DNA of 64,000 nucleotides from the NCBI RefSeq assembly GCF_947499705.1, contig NZ_CANMPJ010000001.1, forward strand, positions 1,523,501 to 1,587,500, in the 5' to 3' direction. This document shows, piece after piece, positions 12,134 to 19,288 of this stretch. This stretch comes from an uncultured Erythrobacter sp. (GTDB lineage Bacteria > Pseudomonadota > Alphaproteobacteria > Sphingomonadales > Sphingomonadaceae). Made by a program: the position numbers and the translations under genes. The notes beneath the pieces were generated by a model, which searched no databases, had not been told where the DNA came from, and saw only the letters and a list, made by a program, of their open reading frames with translations. Positions within the stretch are counted from its first letter, which is position 1; every line of letters begins with the position of its first letter.

Positions 12134-12252
12134 CCCTCCCGCTTGCGGGAGGGCAGCGAGACTTAGTGAGCGAAGCGAACTTAGTCGCAGCGGGGTGGGC
12201 CTGACCGGCCCAGCGCTCCGCGCGCCCAACCCCTCCCGTGAACGGGAAGGGA
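12134..12252. repeat. Dispersed inverted-repeat element (CCCTCCCGC hairpin and partner arms)
   Basis: Starts with a nine-base perfect stem CCCTCCCGC/GCGGGAGGG around TT (12134-12153), just past the HTH gene stop, where it can act as a terminator. It continues with arms GGGGTGGGC (12192-12200) and GCCCAACCCC (12224-12233), then a CCCG/CGGG hairpin. This composite layout resembles intergenic repeats I know from sphingomonad genomes; I cannot count copies elsewhere from this window. Confidence 0.7.
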
Positions 12253-12376
12253 GTGATGGTTGTGAGGCCAGGGATTCGTTCGCAGGATCAATTTTGATGC
12301 GTTTTTGACAGCCAACTCACAAGTAAAGCGATCTCAAGGTCTTGAAATATGCAAATGTCCAACCCAACTTACTTTA

Positions 12377-12511
12377 GCTAACTTTGGCATTGATCGCGGC
12401 AGGCGGGTTTACCGCAGTGTCGATGACTCATTGCCACGGCGAGGCCAAGGCGAAAGTCGAAGCCACGTTCGTGCGGCACGGACCGTTAGGAACCGCTGCA
12501 GGGTTAAGCGC
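12377..12511 (+). repeat. 135-bp direct repeat, copy 1
   Basis: Bases 12377-12511 are identical, without a mismatch, to 12755-12889, a spacing of 378 bases (126 codons, so reading frame is preserved between copies). After the repeat the sequences diverge, with a short indel followed by a similar CCGTC-GACG. Perfect identity implies a recent duplication or active homogenisation. Both copies lie upstream of the RT gene. Confidence 0.95.
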
Positions 12512-12533
12512 CGACCCGTCGGACGAACTTAAG

Positions 12534-12577
12534 CTAGCTGTAGCTGTTACATTCCAGGGTAACTGTCGGGCAGCTAG
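12534..12577 (+). other. Nested stem-loop between the two 135-bp repeats
   Basis: CTAGCTG (12534-12540) pairs with CAGCTAG (12571-12577) and, inside it, GTTAC (12546-12550) pairs with GTAAC (12559-12563) around an eight-base loop. Twelve base pairs in two stacked helices with an internal loop suggest a folded RNA or a cruciform. It lies in the unique spacer between the direct repeats. Confidence 0.6.
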
Positions 12578-12683
12578 TCGCATTAATTTCGATGGCGGGC
12601 GGAGGACGGTCAAGCGCTTTCGCGCCTTGCCACGCGCCCGAAAAAGGGTAGCAATACGCAAGGAGGAAAGTCGTGAGACAGAC

Positions 12684-13046
12684 ATGCAAAAACGTGCCAA
12701 CTTTTCGGCACGGACTAACGGGTTGGTTCGCGCACTTGGGCGGACTCTTGTTAGGCTAACTTTGGCATTGATCGCGGCAGGCGGGTTTACCGCAGTGTCG
12801 ATGACTCATTGCCACGGCGAGGCCAAGGCGAAAGTCGAAGCCACGTTCGTGCGGCACGGACCGTTAGGAACCGCTGCAGGGTTAAGCGCTCCGTCAGACG
12901 GGTTCGGCTTACCGACAGGACCCACTAGACGTGAAATCAAATCTTGCCAAAAAGACACGCAGCTTCGACGTACTGGAGCGAGCATGGCGGACTATCCAGC
13001 GAAATGGAAAACACTCAAAATCCGACGAAATTCGTCACGATATTGA
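12684..13046 (+). CDS. Doubtful small ORF overlapping repeat copy 2 and the RT start
   Basis: An open frame of about 120 residues starting at ATG 12684, with a possible hydrophobic stretch (LTLALIAAGGFTAVSM) encoded by the repeat. It runs 116 bases into the RT gene in another frame, which argues against it. The AGGAGG site at 12661-12666 is 17 bases away, too far; the same site is ideally placed for GTG 12673, which would give a 28-residue peptide ending at 12759. The frame stays open through copy 1 too (from 12384). I list it because either reading could be a leader peptide; most likely the region is non-coding. Confidence 0.15.
   Translation: MQKRANFSARTNGLVRALGRTLVRLTLALIAAGGFTAVSMTHCHGEAKAKVEATFVRHGPLGTAAGLSAPSDGFGLPTGPTRREIKSCQKDTQLRRTGASMADYPAKWKTLKIRRNSSRY
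12693..12712 (+). other. Hairpin upstream of repeat copy 2
   Basis: CGTGCC (12693-12698) and GGCACG (12707-12712) form a six-base perfect stem around the loop AACTTTTC. It sits between the AGGAGG site and repeat copy 2, so it could influence translation of a leader or be part of a folded RNA. Confidence 0.5.
12755..12889 (+). repeat. 135-bp direct repeat, copy 2
   Basis: Exact second copy of 12377-12511, ending 41 bases before the GTG start of the reverse transcriptase. It carries the CCGTTAG segment that can pair with CTAACGG at 12715-12721. No A-specific or other substitutions separate the two copies. Confidence 0.95.
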
Positions 13047-14247
13047 GCAATTCTCCGACGATGCATCACGTCAACTGAGATCAATTCAATACCGGTTAGC
13101 CCGAAAGCAGTTCGAATTTGGACAGGCAAAGGGTGTGCCGCTCCCGAAATTGGACGCGCTGGGGAACGAAACTGGCAAGTATCGTCCATTGGTTGTTGCA
13201 CCGCTTGAAGCGCGAATTGTGCAACGAGCGATACTAGATGTTGTTTCTCAACAGCCGTCTTTACAGCGTTACATAAGAACACCTTACAGCTTTGGCGGTT
13301 TGAAAAAATCTGAGCTCAAGGAAGCTGACTCTAAGGCACCCTTATCCGCAGTTCCGGCGGCAATCGAATGCGTTCTTAAGGAGATACAGGCTGGCGCGAC
13401 TTGGGTCGCCGCAGCGGATATATCCTCCTTCTTCACAAGGGTGTCGAAATCATCGGTTATCGAGATCATTGAAAGAGAATTGCCTCAACAAGGTGAGTTT
13501 ATTGAGCTGCTCAAAGCTGCGGTGTCTGTGGAACTACGAAACCTTGAACAGCTGAGGAGCTTGAAGGACGAGTTTCCCATTGAAGATATCGGCGTTGCCC
13601 AAGGCAATTCATTGTCTCCCCTGCTCGGAAACATCGCGCTTGCAGAATTTGATATCGCAATGAACAGCAGTGACTGCCGATGCATAAGATACATCGATGA
13701 CTTCATCATACTCGCACCCACCAAGAAGGCGACGAACGCAAAGCTCAAGCAAGCGAAACAGCTGCTCGGAGCACTCGAAATGGATCTGTCACCAGAGAAG
13801 TCAGCAAAGGATGCAATGCCGATTGAAGACGGATTTGAGTTTCTTGGCATCGAGATATCGCCCGGACTCATTAAACCTGCTGGCAAGGCCAGACAGAAGT
13901 TCGTTCGCAAAGTGATTGATGAGCTTGGTAAGAGCAGCAAGGCGTTATTTGGCCTGAAGCAAGGAAATGCTGTGCCCAAAGCAAATTCGGTGACCCAAAC
14001 GCTGAAGCGCGTCGATGGAATAATCGACGGTTGGGGAAAGCACTATTGGTTTTGCAATGACGCTCAAACCTTCAGAGACCTTGACACGAAAATTCATAAG
14101 GAGGTTGCCGCCTACTTGGGTGCGTACGGTGCCATCCGCAGCGAACTGCCCGAAGGCCAGCGTCATCTACCTTTGGGATTCACGGACTTGTCAGAGCGGC
14201 CCAAAACTTCATTCGAATACCCTTCGCAGAATTCAAAGAACGGATAG
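12931..14247 (+). CDS. Stand-alone reverse transcriptase, group II-like
   Basis: A 438-residue RNA-directed DNA polymerase. Visible RT blocks: KYRPLVVAPLEARIVQRAI (residues ~83-101), WVAAADISSFF with first catalytic Asp163, GVAQGNSLSPLLGNIAL (221-237), YIDDFIIL with the catalytic Asp pair (254-261), and GFEFLGIEI (301-309). A thumb-like segment IIDGWGKHYWF (364-374) resembles group II intron maturases. No HNH endonuclease follows and no intron domain V is visible in the flanks. The QG-N-SLSP block is not the SQ form of diversity-generating retroelements, and retron NAxxH/VTG motifs are absent. The GTG start is preceded by AGGA. Base composition is clearly more AT-rich than neighbouring genes, suggesting transfer. 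It may be a UG/defence-type RT; the subgroup cannot be fixed without a phylogeny. Confidence 0.88.
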   Translation: MKSNLAKKTRSFDVLERAWRTIQRNGKHSKSDEIRHDIEQFSDDASRQLRSIQYRLARKQFEFGQAKGVPLPKLDALGNETGKYRPLVVAPLEARIVQRAILDVVSQQPSLQRYIRTPYSFGGLKKSELKEADSKAPLSAVPAAIECVLKEIQAGATWVAAADISSFFTRVSKSSVIEIIERELPQQGEFIELLKAAVSVELRNLEQLRSLKDEFPIEDIGVAQGNSLSPLLGNIALAEFDIAMNSSDCRCIRYIDDFIILAPTKKATNAKLKQAKQLLGALEMDLSPEKSAKDAMPIEDGFEFLGIEISPGLIKPAGKARQKFVRKVIDELGKSSKALFGLKQGNAVPKANSVTQTLKRVDGIIDGWGKHYWFCNDAQTFRDLDTKIHKEVAAYLGAYGAIRSELPEGQRHLPLGFTDLSERPKTSFEYPSQNSKNG

Positions 14248-14274
14248 CTGTTCTGCCACGCGCCGACCCGCTGT

Positions 14275-14315
14275 CCGGAGTTACAGCCTCTCGCATCTAA
14301 GCTTGCGGTCGCTTC
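14275..14315. repeat. 41-bp imperfect repeat, copy A
   Basis: Begins 28 bases after the RT stop and matches 14982-15022 at 38 of 41 positions, in the same orientation; similarity extends some bases to the left. The pair brackets the small membrane-protein gene. The 3' half (AAGCTTGCGGTCGCTTC) is a variant of the hairpin family also seen at 11189-11205. Confidence 0.8.
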
Positions 14316-14402
14316 ACCTTCTCCGTCGATACGGCATAAAGCTCTTGATCAACACCAATCATTGGGCTCTACTAAAGCAAGAAGGGCAAGGGGACAGGAG
14401 GC

Positions 14403-14864
14403 ATGGCAACATTAAGAAGTATTACACTACCGATGTATGGTGGCTTGGCTCTCGGTTCTCTTGTAGCACTTGCTTTGGTCGTCGAGAGCTTACGCTCAGG
14501 CGACGAACTACTGCGAATATACCTTTTGGTCGGTGCGGCAATCGGTTGGCTAGTTGGCATTCTCGCAGTTCCACTTAACGATGACGAGCAAAACCGATTT
14601 GGGCAATTCGCTAAGATAATCGCGGGTTTCCTAACCGGATATCTTTTTAGCAAAATTGACCCAGTGGTAATCTGGTTTGTGACCCCACCGGATGGTGGGC
14701 AATTCCCAATATTTGATCCGACAATCCAAAAGCGCGCGCTCTTCAGCTTCGCCGGATTTCTCGTATCATTGATTATGATCTTCAACGCGAGATCGTACTG
14801 GAGTCTCAAAGCAAGTTCGGCGACACCTAAACCAGCACCTCGAAAGCCAGGTGCGGTCTCCTAG
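14403..14864 (+). CDS. Small four-helix membrane protein, unknown
   Basis: A 153-residue integral membrane protein with four hydrophobic segments, at about residues 8-28, 38-57, 68-84 and 110-128, and a Pro/Lys-rich cytosolic-looking tail. The ATG at 14403 follows the purine-rich ACAGGAGGC. I do not recognise a family. It lies 155 bases downstream of the RT on the same strand, shares its low GC, and is bracketed by the 41-bp repeats. Membrane proteins are common toxic partners in RT-based and other defence systems, but equally this may be an independent cargo gene; the RT link is inference from position. Confidence 0.6.
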   Translation: MATLRSITLPMYGGLALGSLVALALVVESLRSGDELLRIYLLVGAAIGWLVGILAVPLNDDEQNRFGQFAKIIAGFLTGYLFSKIDPVVIWFVTPPDGGQFPIFDPTIQKRALFSFAGFLVSLIMIFNARSYWSLKASSATPKPAPRKPGAVS

Positions 14865-14981
14865 ATGCTCTCGTTGCCAGTGGACACGGCAGCTTTCGCC
14901 ACCCGCCGTTCCGCGATTGCTGGCGCAATCGCTCCATGCGCCGCGTGACGTCGAACGGGTTGGCCTGCGGCCACCCGCCGG

Positions 14982-15022
14982 CCGGAATTACAGCCTCTCG
15001 CATCTAAGCCTGCGGTTGCTTC
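14982..15022. repeat. 41-bp imperfect repeat, copy B
   Basis: Matches copy A (14275-14315) with three mismatches. It lies in the 185-base gap between the small membrane gene and the end of lepA, which holds no gene. On the minus strand it reads TTGCGAAGCAACCGCAGGC, nearly identical to the hairpin upstream of the HTH gene, so all three belong to one dispersed family. Confidence 0.8.
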
Positions 15023-15049
15023 GCAATCCTCGGCTTTATCTGCGGGGCT

Positions 15050-16867
15050 TCATTCTTCCCCCATCCGCAGCGCAGCAATAAACGCTTCCTGCGGAATACT
15101 CACATTCCCATATTCCCGCATCTTCGCCTTGCCCTTCTTCTGCTTTTCCAGCAGCTTCTTCTTGCGCGAGATGTCGCCGCCGTAGCATTTGGCGGTCACG
15201 TCCTTGCGCATGGCTGCGATGGTTTCGCGGGCGATAATCTTGCCGCCGATGGCGGCCTGGACGGGGATTTTGAACAGGTGACGCGGGATCAGGTCTTTTA
15301 GCCGTTCGCACATGCCGCGGCCGCGCTCTTCAGCGACGCCCCGGTGCACGATCAGCGACAGCGCGTCGACCGGCTCGGCATTGACCAAGATGTTCATCTT
15401 CACAAGGTCGCCTTCGCGCAGGCCGATCTGTTCGTAGTCGAAGCTGGCATAGCCGCGTGAGATCGACTTCAGCCGGTCGTAGAAGTCGAACACCACTTCG
15501 TTTAGCGGCAATTCGTAGGTCACCTGCGCTCGGCCGCCCACGTAAGTGAGGTCGGTCTGGACGCCGCGCCGGTCCTGGCACAATTTCAGGATCGAGCCGA
15601 GATATTCGTCGGGAGTGTAGATCACCGCCTTGATCCACGGCTCCTCGATCATCTCGATGCGGTTCACATCCGGCCAGTCGGCGGGGTTGTGCAGCATCAT
15701 TTCGCGCGCGTCCTCGTTCTTGGTCTTGCCGAGTTGCAGGCGGTAGACGACGCTGGGCGCGGTGGTGATCAGGTCGAGATCGTATTCGCGGCTGAGACGT
15801 TCCTGGATGATCTCGAGGTGGAGCAGGCCGAGGAAGCCGGCGCGGAAGCCGAAGCCGAGTGCGGCGGAGCTTTCCATTTCGAAGCTGAAGCTGGCATCGT
15901 TGAGGCGCAGTTTGCCGATGCTTTCGCGCAGTTTCTCAAAGTCCGCCGCGTCAACCGGGAACAGCCCGCAGAACACCACGGGCTGCACTTCCTTGTAGCC
16001 GGGGAGCGCTTCGGTGGCGCCGCCTTTGACGGTGGTGATCGTGTCGCCGACGCGGGCCTGTTCGACTTCCTTGATCTGCGCGGTGATGAAGCCGATTTCG
16101 CCGGGGCCGAGTTCGGCCAGATCGGTGCGCTTGGGGGTAAAGCAGCCGACGCGGTCGACCAGGTGCTCGGTGCCGCCCTGCATGAACTTGATGTTCTGGC
16201 CCTTGCTGAGCACGCCCTCGATCACACGGACGAGGATGACGACGCCGAGATACGGGTCGTACCAGCTGTCGACGAGCGAGGCCTTGAGCGGGACGTCGCG
16301 TTCGCCTTTGGGCGGGGGGATTTTGGCGACGACGGCTTCGAGCACGTCTTCGATCCCGATGCCGGTTTTGGCTGACGTCATGACGGCTTCGGATGCGTCG
16401 AGGCCGATGACTTCCTCGATTTCTTCCTGCACGCGTTCCGGTTCGGCGGCGGGGAGGTCGACCTTGTTGATGACGGGGACGATTTCGTGGTCGTGCTCGA
16501 TCGACTGGTAGACGTTCGCAAGGGTCTGCGCCTCAACCCCCTGCGCGGCGTCGACGACCAGCAGCGCGCCTTCGCATGCGGCGAGGCTGCGGGAGACTTC
16601 GTAGGCGAAATCGACGTGGCCGGGCGTGTCCATCAGGTTGAGCTGATAGGTCACGCCGTCCTTGGCGGTGTAGTTGAGGCGGACGGTCTGCGCCTTGATC
16701 GTGATGCCGCGCTCTTTCTCAATGTCCATGTTATCAAGGACTTGCTCGGACATCTCACGCGCGGTCAGGCCGCCGGTGAACTGGATCAGCCGATCGGCAA
16801 GCGTGGACTTGCCGTGGTCAATGTGAGCGATGATGCTGAAATTGCGGATTTTGGAAAGGTCAGTCAT
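15050..16867 (-). CDS. lepA: Elongation factor 4 (LepA) GTPase
   Basis: A 605-residue translational GTPase that acts on the ribosome. G1 [10 protein letters not shown] (residues ~14-23), the G2 region [11 protein letters not shown]3 DTPGHVDF and G4 NKVDLP are all present. The elongation-factor beta-barrel and the LepA-specific C-terminal domain follow ([20 protein letters not shown] near the end), as in full-length family members. Nothing is missing. It is transcribed toward the RT/membrane-gene island; the usual downstream partner lepB is not present. Upstream is a short gap to the c-di-GMP gene, also transcribed on this strand. Confidence 0.97.
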   Translation of the reverse strand: MTDLSKIRNFSIIAHIDHGKSTLADRLIQFTGGLTAREMSEQVLDNMDIEKERGITIKAQTVRLNYTAKDGVTYQLNLMDTPGHVDFAYEVSRSLAACEGALLVVDAAQGVEAQTLANVYQSIEHDHEIVPVINKVDLPAAEPERVQEEIEEVIGLDASEAVMTSAKTGIGIEDVLEAVVAKIPPPKGERDVPLKASLVDSWYDPYLGVVILVRVIEGVLSKGQNIKFMQGGTEHLVDRVGCFTPKRTDLAELGPGEIGFITAQIKEVEQARVGDTITTVKGGATEALPGYKEVQPVVFCGLFPVDAADFEKLRESIGKLRLNDASFSFEMESSAALGFGFRAGFLGLLHLEIIQERLSREYDLDLITTAPSVVYRLQLGKTKNEDAREMMLHNPADWPDVNRIEMIEEPWIKAVIYTPDEYLGSILKLCQDRRGVQTDLTYVGGRAQVTYELPLNEVVFDFYDRLKSISRGYASFDYEQIGLREGDLVKMNILVNAEPVDALSLIVHRGVAEERGRGMCERLKDLIPRHLFKIPVQAAIGGKIIARETIAAMRKDVTAKCYGGDISRKKKLLEKQKKGKAKMREYGNVSIPQEAFIAALRMGEE

Positions 16868-16961
16868 TTGACCCGCGATTTAGCGATGCGTTGCAGCAAT
16901 GTCATTCGCGAAAATCGCAACACCCACATCGCATCGATTCCGCGAGTAGGAAAGTCCGAAA

Positions 16962-19154
16962 TCAGGCTGCTTCGGAGTTGACCGTGTTTGCGTAGCCGAA
17001 CTGCGGGATGCTACCGCCCTGCCCCAGCATGCCGCCCGGCATCGCCTTGTAATCACCCTGTGAAAGCGCGGCGAGCGGAGCGCCAGCCGAAGCCAGCGCG
17101 TAGGGTGAAACGCGGTTGCGGGTGCAGAGACCTCCCGATCCATCGTCGATCAATTGCTGTTCGAATTCGAGGCCTTGCGTGTCGCCATTTGTACGGATCA
17201 CGGTCGCTACAGCAAGCTGCCCTCCTCCGAGATCAACGACGAACTGCGTACCTTTCGGTACATCGGCGAGGCCCTGTATAAGAGCGCCGGTTTTGGACAG
17301 GTTGCGCAGCGTGACCTCATACGAGTGATCATCATGGATCACCTGGATCTTGCGGAACACGGTCCGGCGGCGGGCGCGCTTGGTGCGATCACCGCTTGGC
17401 TCGATTTTCCAGGCATCGCCAATCAGTTCCGTCTCGACGACGTCGCGCTTCATGGGCTCAGCAAAGAGCGGCCCCTGGACGAAGCGAACATGGCACTCCT
17501 CAAGGGAGGACAGCAACGCGCTACTCTCGATCCCGTTAGCGATCGTGTCCATTTCGAGCGCGCCAGCCAAGGCAACAATAGCCTTGATCAGGCCGAGTTC
17601 GTCGCCTTCCCGTCGCTCGGCTTCCTCGATCAGGTTTTCATCGATCTTGATCGAGTCAAAAGGTGCGCGGCGCAGGTAAGCGAGTGAAGAATAGCCGCTG
17701 CCGAACTCATCGAGAGTCAAGCGAACACCCAGCTTGAACAATTGAGCGAGCGTGCGGTCGACCGAGTTCGTGTCGCCAAAGAACACCGCCTCGCTGATTT
17801 CCAACTCGAGCCGGTTGGCTGCCATATCCGCATTCTGTAGGGCGGCAGCGACCTGGTCGACGAAGTCGCTGGAACCGAACAGTGGCACCGGTACATTAAC
17901 CGCGACCCGCACACTTTCAGGCCAATCGGAGGCTTGACGGCACGCTTCCGCAATCGCCCAATTTCCGACTTCGATAACCTGGCTAGCGCCGTCGAGGATC
18001 GAAGCAAACTCCTGTTCATCAATCTCGCCGCGCTGCGAATGCATCCAGCAAATATGCGCTTCGAGTGCGCAAACCCCTTTGGTTTTGGCATCGACCATGG
18101 GCTGATACTTGAGGAACAGTTGATCCTCGCGCACGGCCTCGCCCAGGTCTTCTTCGAGCCTACGGCGGAAAATCGCTTCGTTCTCCAGTTCGCCCGAAAA
18201 GAAGCGGTACTGCCCGCGCCCGCCATTCTTTGCTGCATAAAGCGCGAGGTCCGCCGAACGCACGACTTCGTCACGGGTCACACCGTCATGGGGAGCAATC
18301 GCAATCCCAACCGACGCTCCGATTACGCAGCGCCCGTCGTCGAGCGAATATGGTTGTTTGAGCATGTCGATGATCTTCATCGCGATCTCACCGAGCTCGC
18401 CGCGATCGTCGAGGTCGGGGATCATCACCTGAAACTCATCACCGCCCAAACGGCCGATCTCACACTCGCGCTCAATCGAACGCTGCAGCCTGTCCGATAC
18501 CTGTTTGAGAAGCTCATCGCCAGCCGCATGTCCAAGCGTGTCGTTGACCTGTTTGAACCGGTCCAGATCGAGCATCATGATCGCGCAGTTGCGCTTGGCC
18601 TGCTTGAAGGCCGTCAGTGTGCCGTCGATCATCTGCGCCATGCGATGGCGGTTCGAGAGGCCTGTCAAAGAGTCGAATTTCGCCAGCCGCGCCGTTTCTT
18701 CTTCGCGGTGATATTCATCGGTAATGTCAGCGCCCGTGCCTCGAAAGCCGGCAAACTTCTTGCCGTTGAAAGCCGGCTGTCCTGCGAGCCGCAGCACTGC
18801 GCCTTCAGGGCGCTTTGCCGCGCGCACTGCAAAGCCTGAGAACGCCTTGCGAGCGCCGAGCATGAGCGAGAGCGACTTGGTGCGGCCTTCGCCTTCAATC
18901 GGAGCAAACGTTGTCGAAAGCAGTTGTCCGATTAATTCGTCCAGAGGCACGTCGAGCCGTTCGGCAATCGCGGCGCTCAGATAGGTTAGGTTTCCGTCGG
19001 CGTCGCTCGCCCAGAACCAACCAAGACCGGACTGTTCGAGTTGATCGAGCATGGCGATTTTTTCACCATCGCTCATCGCCGAAGCAGCACTGCTACCTCG
19101 ACCTTGCAGCAATCCGCTGCCATTTCTCGAAGACAAGAGAGCCTTGAGCGGCAC
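16962..19154 (-). CDS. PAS-GGDEF-EAL-PilZ c-di-GMP protein with degenerate EAL domain
   Basis: About 730 residues, no clear membrane segments. Order: PAS (SGLGWFWASDADGNLTYLS), GGDEF with intact RLGGDEF but no RxxD inhibitory site before it, EAL domain, then C-terminal PilZ (RRRTVFRK and LRNLSKTGALIQG). In the EAL domain the signature reads EAH instead of EAL, the DDFG motif is DEFGSGYSSL, and the later AEGVE motif is ANGIE. Phosphodiesterase activity is therefore probably lost; diguanylate cyclase activity may remain. I prefer the GTG at 19154, preceded by GGAGG; an internal ATG (19076) is possible. It is a paralogue of the next upstream gene, probably from a tandem duplication. Confidence 0.87.
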   Translation of the reverse strand: MPLKALLSSRNGSGLLQGRGSSAASAMSDGEKIAMLDQLEQSGLGWFWASDADGNLTYLSAAIAERLDVPLDELIGQLLSTTFAPIEGEGRTKSLSLMLGARKAFSGFAVRAAKRPEGAVLRLAGQPAFNGKKFAGFRGTGADITDEYHREEETARLAKFDSLTGLSNRHRMAQMIDGTLTAFKQAKRNCAIMMLDLDRFKQVNDTLGHAAGDELLKQVSDRLQRSIERECEIGRLGGDEFQVMIPDLDDRGELGEIAMKIIDMLKQPYSLDDGRCVIGASVGIAIAPHDGVTRDEVVRSADLALYAAKNGGRGQYRFFSGELENEAIFRRRLEEDLGEAVREDQLFLKYQPMVDAKTKGVCALEAHICWMHSQRGEIDEQEFASILDGASQVIEVGNWAIAEACRQASDWPESVRVAVNVPVPLFGSSDFVDQVAAALQNADMAANRLELEISEAVFFGDTNSVDRTLAQLFKLGVRLTLDEFGSGYSSLAYLRRAPFDSIKIDENLIEEAERREGDELGLIKAIVALAGALEMDTIANGIESSALLSSLEECHVRFVQGPLFAEPMKRDVVETELIGDAWKIEPSGDRTKRARRRTVFRKIQVIHDDHSYEVTLRNLSKTGALIQGLADVPKGTQFVVDLGGGQLAVATVIRTNGDTQGLEFEQQLIDDGSGGLCTRNRVSPYALASAGAPLAALSQGDYKAMPGGMLGQGGSIPQFGYANTVNSEAA

Positions 19155-19186
19155 CTTTGCCAATCCTCCACACGACGCCAAAACGA

Positions 19187-19213
19187 TCAGGTTCGGCGGT
19201 TTTTCGAACCTGA
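19187..19213 (-). terminator. Inverted repeat between the two c-di-GMP genes
   Basis: Nine-base perfect arms TCAGGTTCG (19187-19195) and CGAACCTGA (19205-19213) around a nine-base loop, between the 3' end of the upstream paralogue and the start of the downstream one. On the minus strand a weak run of four T follows, so it may be an intrinsic terminator or attenuator; an operator is the alternative. Confidence 0.45.
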
Positions 19214-19288
19214 CCGATATGTAAACCCGGTTGGTTATTTTTTGCCTAATGCGGCATGCAAACAGCCGTTAAATGGCGCTTTGCCGTT

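Larger units (their letters stand above)
12253..12930 (+). other. Structured leader region of the reverse transcriptase locus (candidate ncRNA)
   Basis: With the preceding hairpin element this forms an 808-base stretch without a convincing gene between the HTH gene and the RT. It contains two exact 135-base copies of one sequence, a nested stem-loop between them and a second hairpin before copy 2. It also has a strong AGGAGG site at 12661, and CTAACGG (12715-12721) that can pair with CCGTTAG in either repeat. A TTGACA at 12305 could be a -35 box but I see no good -10. RTs of the retron and defence-associated groups often have a template RNA in this position, so an ncRNA is plausible, but this is inference from position and structure only. 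Confidence 0.35.

Noticed and set aside
12384..13046. A 220-residue protein across both repeats
   Set aside because: It has a TTG start without a ribosome-binding site, odd composition, and overlaps the RT start by 116 bases in another frame.
12377..14247. Diversity-generating retroelement with template and variable repeats
   Set aside because: The two 135-bp copies are identical with no adenine-specific differences, no C-type-lectin-like target gene is present, and the RT has QG..SP rather than the SQ motif.
12253..14247. Classical retron
   Set aside because: The RT lacks the NAxxH and VTG motifs, and I could not define msr/msd flanking inverted repeats; an ncRNA remains possible.
12253..14402. 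Group II intron containing the RT
   Set aside because: No domain V-like 34-base hairpin or AGC-GTT triad was seen near the RT end, and no interrupted host gene flanks it.
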